A stretch of DNA of 64,000 nucleotides from Christensenella minuta (GCF_003628755.1 NZ_CP029256.1:1817585-1881584), one strand, 5' to 3'; counted from the first letter of the stretch, positions 1 through 8,262 are shown. Program-made: numbers and translations. The notes: a model not told the origin generated them from the sequence alone.

Positions 1-747
1 GCCGTCCACGACCACGTCGCTGCCCGACGTGTACCCGGCCGCTCCGCTCGCCAGATAGAGGACCGCCGGCATCAGTTCCTCGGGATCGCCCATACGGTGC
101 ATGGGAATCAGCGGCATCCATGCGTCCCGCAGTTCCTTTGGCGTATCAGCCGACATTGGCGTTGCAATATAGCCCGGACTCAAGCTGTTTACGCGGATGC
201 CCGTCCCGGCAAATTCTGCCGCGAGAGAACGCGTCATATGGATTACGCCTGCCTTTGAGGCATTGTAGGAGACCTGCCACTGGGGCACGTTTGCGATGCT
301 GCCGGACATAGACGCCATGTTGATGATACTGCCGCCCGTTCCCTGTTCCAGCATGATCCGGATAGCGCTGCGCGCCACAATGAATTCGCCCGTCAGGTTT
401 ACGTCCACTACCTCGCGGAATTCCTCCACAGACGCGTCCATCGTATCCTGATGCATACAGATGCCCGCATTATTGAAAACGACATCGAGCGGCCCGGACC
501 GGGCCACGACTTCCTGTAAGGCCTTTTCCACTTCGTCTTCGCTGGTCACATCCGTTTTGAGAAAATAGGCTTTCCCGCCGTCCCGCCCGATGAGCGCAAC
601 TGTTTCATCCGCGCCTGAGCGGCATAAAACGGCGACCTCCGCCCCAGCTTTCGCAAGTCCGCGCGCAACTGTCTGGCCGATCCCACGGCCTCCGCCCGTT
701 ACGACAGCCACCTTGCCTCCAAGGCCAAACAAATCCTCCAAGTACAT
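1..747 (-). CDS. SDR family oxidoreductase (3' end cut by window edge)
   Basis: NAD(P)-dependent short-chain dehydrogenase/reductase; 249 codons are visible and the C-terminus lies off the window. The cofactor motif TGGGRGIG is at residues 17-24, NNAG at 92-95, and the catalytic pair Y161/K165 sits in YNASK, so the enzyme should be active. Late motifs (SPGYIATPM, then YTSGSDVVVDG) match the end of the family, so only about 5-10 residues are missing. The ATG at 747 follows GGAGGGGG. The leader is about 140 nt from a consensus promoter controlled by palindromes, probably bound by the divergent XRE protein. Sugar- or polyol-dehydrogenase relatives are common, but the substrate cannot be assigned. 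Confidence 0.93.
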   Translation of the reverse strand, partial: MYLEDLFGLGGKVAVVTGGGRGIGQTVARGLAKAGAEVAVLCRSGADETVALIGRDGGKAYFLKTDVTSEDEVEKALQEVVARSGPLDVVFNNAGICMHQDTMDASVEEFREVVDVNLTGEFIVARSAIRIMLEQGTGGSIINMASMSGSIANVPQWQVSYNASKAGVIHMTRSLAAEFAGTGIRVNSLSPGYIATPMSADTPKELRDAWMPLIPMHRMGDPEELMPAVLYLASGAAGYTSGSDVVVDG

Positions 748-890
748 CTTCAGTCCCCCTCCGATTATTCATTCGTAAGCTCTATTCAGTTCGCTTTTTT
801 CAGATACAAGCCGCTCGATTGGATGCGGCCATGAACATGGTTTCGAGCGGGAGCTTCCTTCCGCCCGGTAGAATTTCAAATCCAATTCGT

Positions 891-919
891 ATTATAGTTT
901 CTTATTAGGAAATTGTCAA
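891..919 (-). promoter_or_regulatory. Consensus sigma-A promoter of the SDR gene
   Basis: On the minus strand TTGACA (919-914) is followed after exactly 17 bp by TATAAT (896-891), both perfect consensus hexamers. The whole spacer is a near-palindromic operator. The leader contains an 8-bp stem (811-818 with 843-850) that may affect RNA stability. Confidence 0.85.
897..913. promoter_or_regulatory. Operator 1 (imperfect 17-bp palindrome in promoter spacer)
   Basis: TTTCTTATTAGGAAAT-type dyad lying exactly between the -35 and -10 boxes. A second copy starts 30 bp away (about three helical turns), which suits cooperative binding by the adjacent XRE repressor. Confidence 0.7.
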
Positions 920-926
920 TATAAAT

Positions 927-943
927 ATTTCTTATTAGGACAT
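927..943. promoter_or_regulatory. Operator 2 (repeat of operator 1)
   Basis: ATTTCTTATTAGGACAT repeats operator 1 with few changes, upstream of the SDR promoter and towards the XRE gene, so it could serve both directions. A TATAAT for the XRE gene lies at 971-976 without a convincing -35 box. Confidence 0.65.
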
Positions 944-1062
944 TCGCTATTTATTTTCATCTATTTTCCCTATAATTTAATGGGGATACCCTATCGATTG
1001 AGATATCATAATAACAGGACCGTCTTTTACGGTGAAAACATGTATAAGCAAGGGACGAAACA

Positions 1063-1428
1063 ATGAACCGAATTCGGGATTTGCGGCAGAAAAACCACCT
1101 GACCCAGGAAGAACTGGGACGGCTTTTAAATGTACAAAAATCCGCGATTTCCAAATATGAAACAGGTAAAATTCCCCTGACGGATGAAACGATCCGGCAA
1201 ATGACAAAAATTTTCGGCGTGAGCGCGGACTACCTGCTGGGGCTCGACAGCGCCCCGGAACGTTCCTATTGGGAAACACGGCTTGCCGCCCTTAAGGACG
1301 ACAGCCTCCGCGACCTGGAAAAATATATTGAATTGCTGGAGCTGCGCGACCGGCAGGCAAAAAGCTCCCCCGACAAAAAATATGGAGCCTCGAATACGTT
1401 CGCATCACAAAAGAAATCCGCGCTATGA
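1063..1428 (+). CDS. XRE-family HTH transcriptional regulator
   Basis: 121-residue DNA-binding protein. The N-terminal Cro/cI helix-turn-helix covers about residues 4-58 (IRDLRQKNHLTQEELG, then SAISKYETGKIPL and FGVSADYLLG), followed by a short helical tail that may mediate dimerisation. The start ATG follows AAGGGA. It is divergent from the SDR gene, and the paired palindromes between them make it the likely autoregulated repressor of that gene. The inducer is unknown. A strong bidirectional terminator follows. Confidence 0.9.
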   Translation: MNRIRDLRQKNHLTQEELGRLLNVQKSAISKYETGKIPLTDETIRQMTKIFGVSADYLLGLDSAPERSYWETRLAALKDDSLRDLEKYIELLELRDRQAKSSPDKKYGASNTFASQKKSAL

Positions 1429-1452
1429 GGGGTTCCCTGAAAAAAAAATAAA

Positions 1453-1485
1453 AGAGCTGTTTACACCGCGTAAACAGCTCTTTTT
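1453..1485. terminator. Bidirectional rho-independent terminator
   Basis: 12-bp stem (1453-1464 with 1470-1481), loop of 5, Ts after it and an A-rich tract before it. It can end both the XRE gene and the convergent rhamnose isomerase gene. Confidence 0.9.
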
Positions 1486-1516
1486 GAATTGTTTTCGTTC
1501 GAAGCCGCCTTTTCCG

Positions 1517-2782
1517 TCAATCGCGGCCCAATAAAACGTCTTTTTCGTATTGCTTTACCTCGCCGTACCAGTCCATCCCGACCGGTACGCCGCTTTTCTC
1601 GCAGTAATAATCCCATACCGCATTCACCGGCATATTTTTCATCTCTTCCACCAGCGCCAGGCGGTAGGTCGTATCGCCCGCGCGTTCCGCCGCGAGCAGC
1701 CTTTCCCGCGGTTCCAACAGCGCAGACAGGAGCGCCTTTTGCGTCGCCCGCGTCCCGATCACCCAGGCTGCGATACGGTTGATGCTCGCATCAAAGAAAT
1801 CCAGCGCGATATACACGCGGGAAAGCGCATTTGCGCGCACCACCTCCTGCATCAGCGCCATCGTATCGTCATTTTGCAGTACGACATGGTCGCTGTCCCA
1901 GCGCACGGGGCGGCTGGTATGCAGCAGCATCTTGTCTGTGAACTGGAGCACCGCCGACACCTTGTCTGCAACACTTTCCGTCGGATGGAAATGCCCGAGG
2001 TCGCACGTTACCATGATGTCCCGCGTAACCGCATATCCGAGCGCGAGTTCGCCCGAGCCTACCGTAAAGCTTTCAAGGCCGATGCCGAACAGCTTACTCT
2101 CGATCGCATCCAGCACATGGTCCTTGGAAACGGCTTTGGAGCGGATTGCGTCCAAGCTCCTGATAAAAAGCGCACGCCTGTCGTACCGGTCTACCGGCGC
2201 GTCCTTGCTTCCGTCCACCATCCAGTGGTTCAGCACGCACGGACTTCCCTGCCGTTTGCCCATCTCTTCCGCAATATCTCGGCAGCGCCTGCCGTGCTCG
2301 ATCCAGAAACCACGGATCGTATCATCGTAGCTTGCGATCGTATAGCCGCCCTCCGATTTCGGATGGGAAAACATCGACGTGTTGAAGTCCAGCTTGATCC
2401 CAAGCTCCTGCGCCCACTGCATCCAGTTTTCAAAATATTTGACCTCCACCGCGTCGCGGTCCACACGCTTCCCGCCCGTCTCCAGATAGAACGCATGCAG
2501 GTTTGCGCGTTGCCTGCCCGGGATCAGCGAGAATGCTTTTTCATAATCCGCGCGCAACTCGTTTGCGTTGCGCGCCCGGCCCGGATAATTGCCCGTTGCA
2601 AGGATACCGCCGGACATTCCCTGTTCGCTCACCTCAAAGCCTGTTACGTCGTCTCCCTGCCAGCAATGCATCGATATCTCCACTTCATCGATCGCCCGCA
2701 GCGCCGTTTCCGTATCCACGCCGTACTCCGCAAACCGTTCCCGGGCTGCCTCATACTGTTTCATTACACTTTCTTTCCTCAT
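1517..2782 (-). CDS. rhaA: L-rhamnose isomerase
   Basis: Converts L-rhamnose to L-rhamnulose, the first step of rhamnose catabolism, in the cytoplasm. The 421-residue protein has the usual family length and signatures: SMHCWQGDDV near the N-terminus, SEGGYTIASYDD, LNHWMVDGSKD, CDLGHFHPTES with metal-binding His/Asp residues, and a C-terminal DWYGEVKQYEKDV block. The ATG at 2782 has AAAGGA upstream; an ATG at 2764 after GAGG is possible and matches some homologues better. No rhamnulokinase or aldolase lies in the window. LacI-type operators sit just upstream and the repressor gene follows. Confidence 0.96.
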   Translation of the reverse strand: MRKESVMKQYEAARERFAEYGVDTETALRAIDEVEISMHCWQGDDVTGFEVSEQGMSGGILATGNYPGRARNANELRADYEKAFSLIPGRQRANLHAFYLETGGKRVDRDAVEVKYFENWMQWAQELGIKLDFNTSMFSHPKSEGGYTIASYDDTIRGFWIEHGRRCRDIAEEMGKRQGSPCVLNHWMVDGSKDAPVDRYDRRALFIRSLDAIRSKAVSKDHVLDAIESKLFGIGLESFTVGSGELALGYAVTRDIMVTCDLGHFHPTESVADKVSAVLQFTDKMLLHTSRPVRWDSDHVVLQNDDTMALMQEVVRANALSRVYIALDFFDASINRIAAWVIGTRATQKALLSALLEPRERLLAAERAGDTTYRLALVEEMKNMPVNAVWDYYCEKSGVPVGMDWYGEVKQYEKDVLLGRD

Positions 2783-2841
2783 TTTTCTATGATCCTTTCC
2801 GATATTTTTCCCGGCATTTCTGCCGTATTGTTTTTATTCGC

Positions 2842-2861
2842 TTATTAAAACGTTTTAATAA
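2842..2861. promoter_or_regulatory. LacI-type operator upstream of rhaA (perfect 20-bp palindrome)
   Basis: TTATTAAAACGTTTTAATAA is its own reverse complement, with the central CG typical of LacI-family sites. It lies 60 bp before the rhaA start. A related site is centred 64 bp away, close to six helical turns, which would allow looping. Confidence 0.8.
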
Positions 2862-2905
2862 TTTGCTGTAAACAACTTTATCCGGAAATATTTTATATTC
2901 GCCTC

Positions 2906-2925
2906 CTATGAAAACGTTTTAATTG
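2906..2925. promoter_or_regulatory. Second LacI-type operator upstream of rhaA
   Basis: The core TGAAAACGTTTTAA shares the AAAACGTTTT centre with the site at 2842-2861. It lies in the otherwise non-coding gap 2783-3087, which holds no other feature I can support. Confidence 0.7.
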
Positions 2926-3087
2926 TTTTGTAAGCACTTCCGCTGCCGGAATACCGGCAGGCACCATTTGACTGCGTTTTATACTGCGGGAAATATACTT
3001 TTATTATATCGGATCATACGCAGGAAGCAAGGGGAAAATTCATTTTTCTTTTAAAAAACCTGAGAACCGGCGAAAAAAACGTTTCGC

Positions 3088-4125
3088 CTAGCAAGATCCC
3101 TTGAGGATAATCTTCTGCGGCAGGACCACGTGCCGTGCTTCCCCGCTTTCCCCGGCCAGCGTTTCTTTCATGATCTCCCACGCGACGCGGCCCATTAACA
3201 CCTTATCCTGCTCCACAGTGGTTAGCTTCGGCTCAACGAAATCCGTAAAGGAGATATTGTCGAAGCCGACCACCCCGACCTCTTCCGGGATGCGGAAACC
3301 CGCTTCCTTGAACGCGCGCGCCGCCCCGATTGCCAGAAGGTCAGTCGTTGCAAAAATGGAATCGGGCAGGTCTTCCCGCTTGGTATCCGCGAGCACCCGC
3401 TTGATATAGGAATATCCCTTTTCAAGGTTGTCCATTTCCATATCTTCGCTGATATAGATAAATTCCGGGCGGACCTCAAGCCCGTTTTCCGCAAGGCCCT
3501 CCAGATATCCTTCGTACCTGTCCTTCAGGTTTTGCAGGCGCGTAGACTCGGCAAGGAACCCAATCCTGCGGTAACCCCTGCGGTGCATCAGCCCGACAAC
3601 CTCGCGGGCAGTTGTAATGTTGTCAAACTCGACCGTCGGAAGGTCTATCCCTTCCATCCGGCGGTCCGCAAGCACGACCGGCATGCCATCTGCCTTCATC
3701 TGGCGGAGCAGGGCAAGGTCGTCGGCGCCGTTAAAAAGGAGTATCCCATCCACATTTTTGTCCGCCAGGCGTTCCATTTCAACCGCTTCGCGCTTCCCGC
3801 TGTACTGGTAGCTTACCACAAGAACCGTATAGCCATCCCGGTAAGCGCTGTCGATAAAGGAGCTCAGGACCGGCGAATAGAAATCGTTCGTTACGTCGGG
3901 AAGTAAAAAGCCGATCACATAGGACTTTTTGGTGCGCAGGGCGCGTGCAATGGAATTCGGCTTATAGCCAAGTTCTTGGATCGCTTCCAGCACCCGTTCC
4001 GTCGTTTCCTCGGAGATGGAAGCGGTTTTATTGATGACATGGGAAACCGTTCCGATCGTCACGCCCGCCTTTGCCGCAACGTCGACCATCGTCGGTTTTT
4101 TCAATTTTCCCTTGCGCTCCGTCAT
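3088..4125 (-). CDS. LacI-family transcriptional repressor
   Basis: About 345 residues, the usual LacI/GalR length. The N-terminal HTH and hinge are clear (MVDVAAKAGVTIGTVSHVINK, then YKPNSIARALRTKK), followed by a periplasmic-binding-protein-like ligand domain with typical blocks (GFLLPDVTNDFYSP, VDGILLFN, VVGFDNISF, PKLTTVEQD). The ATG at 4125 is preferred because GGAG lies 9 nt upstream; a GTG at 4140 is in frame. A similar operator lies before the gene (autoregulation) and two before rhaA, so it most likely controls rhamnose isomerase. The ligand is inferred from context only. Confidence 0.93.
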   Translation of the reverse strand: MTERKGKLKKPTMVDVAAKAGVTIGTVSHVINKTASISEETTERVLEAIQELGYKPNSIARALRTKKSYVIGFLLPDVTNDFYSPVLSSFIDSAYRDGYTVLVVSYQYSGKREAVEMERLADKNVDGILLFNGADDLALLRQMKADGMPVVLADRRMEGIDLPTVEFDNITTAREVVGLMHRRGYRRIGFLAESTRLQNLKDRYEGYLEGLAENGLEVRPEFIYISEDMEMDNLEKGYSYIKRVLADTKREDLPDSIFATTDLLAIGAARAFKEAGFRIPEEVGVVGFDNISFTDFVEPKLTTVEQDKVLMGRVAWEIMKETLAGESGEARHVVLPQKIILKGSC

Positions 4126-4157
4126 TTCCGTATTCTCCACGGTTCCCGTAAAAAGTT

Positions 4158-4177
4158 TTGTTAAAACATTTTAGCTA
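4158..4177. promoter_or_regulatory. LacI-type operator upstream of its own gene
   Basis: TTGTTAAAACATTTTAGCTA resembles the two rhaA sites (TTAAAAC half-site), with a weaker right half, and lies 33 bp upstream of the repressor start. Confidence 0.55.
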
Positions 4178-4414
4178 AAGTATATGGAACATCCCGTTCT
4201 TTGTCAAACCGGTTCTCCCAGCCCGCGCAGGCCGCCCGCTTCCCCTTGGAATCGGGCGGCTTCTTTGCATATCCGCGTATTTTTCACACAACCGTCAATT
4301 ATTTCCAGTGAAATTTCTATCCAGCCTCTGGCGGGAATATCCAGACATGCTATAAATAGAGATAGCAATAATTTTATCACCAATATATATATTCCCACGA
4401 CCAAAGGAGACATT

Positions 4415-5260
4415 ATGGAAATCACATTAGAAAAGCTCAGGCGGGGAACACAGGAATATCTGGATGCGCTTGAGGGGAAGGGGCTTTCCAGATCCACCTT
4501 CAATGTTTACGCACGCAACCTGTCTTACATGAACAGTTATTTCGAGCATGAAGCCGGCCGCCGCGGGATCACCCCCGGGGACGTCGCCGATTTTCGCGAC
4601 CATGTGGAGGCGAAATATAAAAATGCTACCGCAATCAATATCATCGGCATCACGAACCGCCTATTCCGTTTTATGCACGAGGAGCGTTTCTGCATTAAAA
4701 ACATTCGCAAAAAGCAGCCGGACCACCTGCCCGACGTGCTTACGCGCAGCGAATACAAAAAGCTTCTTGCCGTTGCCGCGCGCGAAGACAGCAAGCTTTA
4801 CTATATTATCCGCACGATCGCGGGCACCGGGATCAACTACAGCGACCTTGAATTCATTACGGTGGAGGCGGTGAAGAACGGTTACGCAAAGGCGCAGCGC
4901 AGCGGCAAGACGTGGGACATCGTGATCTCACGCAACCTTCAGGAGGTGCTCAGCCAATACTGCCAGGAAAACGGCATTAAGAGTGGCATCATTTTTTACG
5001 GCAGAGGTATGAACCGCATTATCGACCGCGCTTACATCTGCCGCCAGCTCAAGGTTTTGGGCGGTATGGTGAAGATCGACGAATCCAAGCTGACTATGCG
5101 CGCACTGCGGCTGTTCTTCTCTTATATGTATTTACAGAGCGAGAACAATATTTTTGAACTGAACGAGCTGCTCGGAAACAAGATGTATGCGGCGAGGCAA
5201 ATCCTGCCTTCGCGCAGCATCCACGAAAAAAGCCGTACGCTGACCAAGCTGGGGCTATAA
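4415..5260 (+). CDS. Tyrosine-recombinase-fold protein lacking most catalytic residues
   Basis: 281 residues with a SAM-like core-binding N-domain (about 5-95) and a catalytic-type C-domain (about 105-275). The family boxes are recognisable but altered: TGLRxSEL reads TGINYSDL (Arg to Asn141), HxLRH reads RALRL (only Arg232 kept), LGH reads LGN (Asn255), and the nucleophile position TTQIY reads ARQIL (Leu264). The frame is intact, so this is probably a DNA-binding rather than a strand-cutting protein. The ATG at 4415 follows AAAGGAGA; the longer frame from 4184 has no ribosome site. No element ends are seen beside it. Confidence 0.85.
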   Translation: MEITLEKLRRGTQEYLDALEGKGLSRSTFNVYARNLSYMNSYFEHEAGRRGITPGDVADFRDHVEAKYKNATAINIIGITNRLFRFMHEERFCIKNIRKKQPDHLPDVLTRSEYKKLLAVAAREDSKLYYIIRTIAGTGINYSDLEFITVEAVKNGYAKAQRSGKTWDIVISRNLQEVLSQYCQENGIKSGIIFYGRGMNRIIDRAYICRQLKVLGGMVKIDESKLTMRALRLFFSYMYLQSENNIFELNELLGNKMYAARQILPSRSIHEKSRTLTKLGL

Positions 5261-5285
5261 AGTCCCGGTTTCCCATACCCCAAAT

Positions 5286-5319
5286 GCAAAAACGCACTGC
5301 CTCCGCGGTGCGTTTTTGC
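5286..5319. terminator. Bidirectional terminator
   Basis: 12-bp stem GCAAAAACGCAC (5286-5297) with GTGCGTTTTTGC (5308-5319), between the convergent recombinase-like and esterase genes. Confidence 0.8.
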
Positions 5320-5320
5320 G

Positions 5321-6799
5321 TCAGTCTTCCTTACAGCTGGAAAAGCTGGTCCGCTTGAAATGCGTATCCTCATATTGGCGGACGATCTCATCTTCCACGG
5401 CGGGGAGAACCGCGCACTGTTTCCCATAGCACTTTGCCGGGATATCCGCCTCCCGGCACCGGGGCCATCCAGCCCGTCCGGTGCGCGCGAAGGCCACAAA
5501 GTCCCGCTGCATCTCGTGCGAGAGCTCCCGCACTTTTTTCATCGACGGGGACAACAGGAAAATAAGCTTACCCATTCCCGCCTTGAAATTGCCGAATACA
5601 AAGGGTATATCGCTTGAGTGGAACGCATGCAGGCCGCTTATCTTCATAGCTGGGGTCTCATAGTCAAAGCGGTACATCCATACATCGCAGTGGCGGCCGT
5701 ATTCCTGCACATACCACACGTTTCCCATGCGAAAGACCATATCTGAAAACATCATCGCCTGCCCGCGGCGCTTTCCATAGCGCCGCCGGTAGGCCAGCGG
5801 GATCCGTTCCTTGCATTCATCCGCTTCATGCTCCACCCCCGCCTGCATAATACCGTCCACATCGAGCGCTTTTGCCAGGGGTTTTATGAGCAGGAAGGAC
5901 ATCTCTTCCCGCGTCGTACCGATCAGCATGGGGATTTCCCGGGCGATCCCAGTCCGCGCGGCGGCAATCGGGTAATCGGGTACAAGCGCCTCATCCACGG
6001 AAATACGGAAGGTGCCCGCGCCCAGCCCACAACGCGCTACAAACTCCCGCTGGCAGGCCGGGAGCTCTTTTTCGGGGACAGAAAGGAGCTCCTGCGCATC
6101 CTTGACGCCCGCTGTTTCAAGGAAGGCGCGGGCGGTGCGCCGCCCCTCTTCACGTCCCTGCAGGAGCGTGGGCCCTCCGCTCATTACGATACATTTTGAA
6201 AAAAGCCCCCGCGCTGCCGGGAGCACGGGAAGCACGCTTGTGATCGTCCCCCCCGCCGACTGCCCAAACACGGTGACGTTATCCGGATCTCCCCCGAAGG
6301 CGGCTATATTCGTTCTGACCCAGCGCAGGGCCTCCAGCACGTCGAGCAGGCCGCAATTGGCATGAAAATCGCTGTGCACAAAAGAGAAATCGAGAAACCC
6401 CAATATCCCCACACGGTAGTTGAAGGTTACGACCACGACATCGCCGTTCCGGGCAAGGTTTGCACCGTTATATGCTTCCTCGCTGCCGCTGCCGCCCGCA
6501 AACGATCCTCCGTGAATAAAGAACATAACCGGACGTTTTCCCGCAGTTCCGGGCGACCATATATTAAGGTACAGGCAGTCTTCCGCCATCGGTGCGCGTC
6601 TTATATCCTCCTGCGGGCACGAAGGGCCAAATTCCAAAGCGTCGCGCACACCAGTCCACGGCCGGACAGCCTGGGGCGGTGAAAAGCGGGCTGGCGGCTG
6701 CGCGTATGGGAGCCCTTTCCACGCAGCCGTACCCCCGTCTTCCATTCCCCGGGCCATTCCGCAGGGAGCCTGTGCTATAAATTCCTGCAACGAAAACAT
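5321..6799 (-). CDS. Type-B carboxylesterase
   Basis: Alpha/beta-hydrolase of the carboxylesterase/cholinesterase family, about 492 residues (usual about 500). The oxyanion-hole motif FIHGGSF, nucleophile elbow GQSAGG, a candidate acid in GTTREEM and the catalytic His region LHAFHSSDIPFVFGN complete the Ser-Glu-His triad. The early block WKGLPYAQPP and EDCLYLNIWSP are family signatures. There is no signal peptide, so it is cytoplasmic; the substrate is unknown. The start is uncertain: ATG 6799 touches GAAGGAG, TTG 6790 has ideal spacing from the same site, and TTG 6808 is also open. Confidence 0.93.
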   Translation of the reverse strand: MFSLQEFIAQAPCGMARGMEDGGTAAWKGLPYAQPPARFSPPQAVRPWTGVRDALEFGPSCPQEDIRRAPMAEDCLYLNIWSPGTAGKRPVMFFIHGGSFAGGSGSEEAYNGANLARNGDVVVVTFNYRVGILGFLDFSFVHSDFHANCGLLDVLEALRWVRTNIAAFGGDPDNVTVFGQSAGGTITSVLPVLPAARGLFSKCIVMSGGPTLLQGREEGRRTARAFLETAGVKDAQELLSVPEKELPACQREFVARCGLGAGTFRISVDEALVPDYPIAAARTGIAREIPMLIGTTREEMSFLLIKPLAKALDVDGIMQAGVEHEADECKERIPLAYRRRYGKRRGQAMMFSDMVFRMGNVWYVQEYGRHCDVWMYRFDYETPAMKISGLHAFHSSDIPFVFGNFKAGMGKLIFLLSPSMKKVRELSHEMQRDFVAFARTGRAGWPRCREADIPAKCYGKQCAVLPAVEDEIVRQYEDTHFKRTSFSSCKED

Positions 6800-6967
6800 C
6801 TCCTTCAAATGTCGTTTTCCTTATAATACACCACGGGATTGCAAATGGAAACATTTGTCTGCATTTTTCCAAACTGCATAAGCATTGGCAAAGAGACGAC
6901 GGCACAACCGCACGGAGCACCGCCTTCCTCCCGCAGGCGCGGGGAAAAAACATCTTCGAAATTTCCC

Positions 6968-6996
6968 CTGACATTTCCGGCGGAAAATGGTATAAT
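6968..6996 (+). promoter_or_regulatory. Sigma-A promoter of the CarD-like gene pair
   Basis: CTGACA (6968-6973), 17-bp spacer, TATAAT (6991-6996), about 110 bp before the first start codon. I see nothing else in the gap 6810-6967. Confidence 0.75.
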
Positions 6997-7104
6997 AAAT
7001 ATATAAGGTCAGCGTGCAGTTTGCTTTGCGGAACGTAAGTCCAGCTTGTGCAAACGGCGCGCTTTTTTATCAGAGCTGTTCGGAAACAAATAAAGGAGGA
7101 TATC

Positions 7105-7635
7105 ATGTTTCAGGTGAACGAATCGGTCCTATATGGCATCCAGGGAGTTTGTAAGATCGTTGAAATCACAAAAAAGAATTTTGGCCAGACCCCTGTTGAA
7201 TATTATGTTTTGCGGCCGGTTTACGATGGCAAGGATACGCGCGTGTTCGTACCTACGCAAAACGAGGAGCTGACCTCCAGGATGCGGCGCGTGCTGTCTC
7301 CCGAGGAGGCGCACAAAATCGTCAGCCGGATACCGCGCGAAGAGCCTATTTGGGTCGAGGAGGAAAACGAACGTAAGGTCCGCTATAAGGAAATCCTTGC
7401 AGGCGGGGATTGCCGGGAGTTAATTCGTATGATAAAGGCGCTGTACCTCCACAGCCGCAGCCTGCAAGAAAAGGGTAAAAAGCTCCATCTGTCCGACGAG
7501 CATTTCCTCAAGGACGCGGAAAAAGCGCTGTATGATGAGTTTGCCCATGTGCTGAAGCTCCAGCGCGACGAGGTGCTGCCGTTTATTTTTGAGCAGATAC
7601 AGGCTCCTGAGGAGGAAAGTAAAAGCCATGTATAA
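7105..7635 (+). CDS. CarD-family transcriptional regulator
   Basis: 176 residues. The N-terminal Tudor-like RNA-polymerase-interaction domain (CarD/CdnL/TRCF type; MFQVNESVLYGIQGVCKI, YYVLRPVYD, VFVPTQNEEL) is followed by a helical C-terminal domain about 70-165. Members bind the RNAP beta subunit and tune promoter opening. The ATG at 7105 follows AAAGGAGG; the upstream ATG at 7048 lacks a site. The stop overlaps the next gene by 8 nt (ATGTATAA), implying translational coupling with a second CarD-like protein. Confidence 0.92.
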   Translation: MFQVNESVLYGIQGVCKIVEITKKNFGQTPVEYYVLRPVYDGKDTRVFVPTQNEELTSRMRRVLSPEEAHKIVSRIPREEPIWVEEENERKVRYKEILAGGDCRELIRMIKALYLHSRSLQEKGKKLHLSDEHFLKDAEKALYDEFAHVLKLQRDEVLPFIFEQIQAPEEESKSHV

Positions 7636-8089
7636 AACAGGCGATTATGTGATCTGCAGGAGCGGCGGCGTATGGCACGTCGGCGGGGCAAATACGGGTC
7701 AATTGAAACTGGAATCGCACGAAGCGCCCGGCGAGACGCAAACGGTTTCTGCGGACAGCGGAGAAATCGTACGCAGGATCGTCCCGAAGGATGAGCTTTT
7801 GGATGTCCTCAGCCGCATTCCGTATACGCGGACCATCCAGGCCCCCGGGGCCAAGGTGCGCATGGAATTCTACAGGGATGCTATGGAGAAATATGACGAG
7901 CTTGAATGGATCAGGGTCATTAAAACCGTGTACATGCAGGAACGCGAAAAACGCCTGGCGCCGGGTGAAGGTGAATACGGCATCAGGGCAAAGCGGTATT
8001 TGCACGGCGAGATTTCTGTGCTGCTGGGAATCCCGTTCGACCATGTGGAAGAATACATCGCCGCTTCTATCGCTGACGACGTTTGGTGA
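7628..8089 (+). CDS. Second, diverged CarD-like protein
   Basis: 153 residues with the same layout as its upstream neighbour: a short beta-rich N-part (YKTGDYVICRSGGVWHV, LSRIPYTRTI) and a helical C-part whose pattern (ELEWIRVIKTVYMQEREKR, then ISVLLGIPFDHVEEYI) mirrors the helical domain of the first gene. The RNAP-binding core is less conserved. GAGGAGG lies 12-18 nt upstream inside the first gene. It probably arose by tandem duplication and may act with, or antagonise, its partner. Confidence 0.8.
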   Translation: MYKTGDYVICRSGGVWHVGGANTGQLKLESHEAPGETQTVSADSGEIVRRIVPKDELLDVLSRIPYTRTIQAPGAKVRMEFYRDAMEKYDELEWIRVIKTVYMQEREKRLAPGEGEYGIRAKRYLHGEISVLLGIPFDHVEEYIAASIADDVW

Positions 8090-8126
8090 AGGCTGCAAAT
8101 ATTTTTGAAATCGCGCGGGAAAATTG

Positions 8127-8155
8127 TTGCTTTTGGAATGCGCGTATGATATTAT
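8127..8155 (+). promoter_or_regulatory. tRNA-Met promoter
   Basis: TTGCTT, 17-bp spacer, TATTAT, ending 23 bp before the tRNA. Confidence 0.6.
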
Positions 8156-8178
8156 ATTGCAAGACAATTTAATCAGAT

Positions 8179-8255
8179 GGCGGCGTAGCTCAGTTGGCTA
8201 GAGTACTCGGTTCATACCCGATTGGTCGGTGGTTCGAATCCACTCGCCGCTACCA
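8179..8255 (+). tRNA. tRNA-Met (CAT)
   Basis: 77-nt cloverleaf with an encoded CCA. The acceptor GGCGGCG pairs with CGCCGCT, the anticodon loop is TTCATAC, and the T arm is GGTGG TTCGAAT CCACT. The G-U closing pair and lack of the initiator GGG/CCC anticodon stem argue for an elongator; a lysidine-modified tRNA-Ile2 cannot be excluded. Its 3' end is partly duplicated at 15210-15265. Confidence 0.95.
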
Positions 8256-8262
8256 CATTGCA

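Noticed and set aside
1550-2848. 432-codon plus-strand ORF across rhaA
   Set aside because: It is fully antisense to rhaA, which has all family motifs; its protein is Arg/His/Pro-rich shadow sequence.
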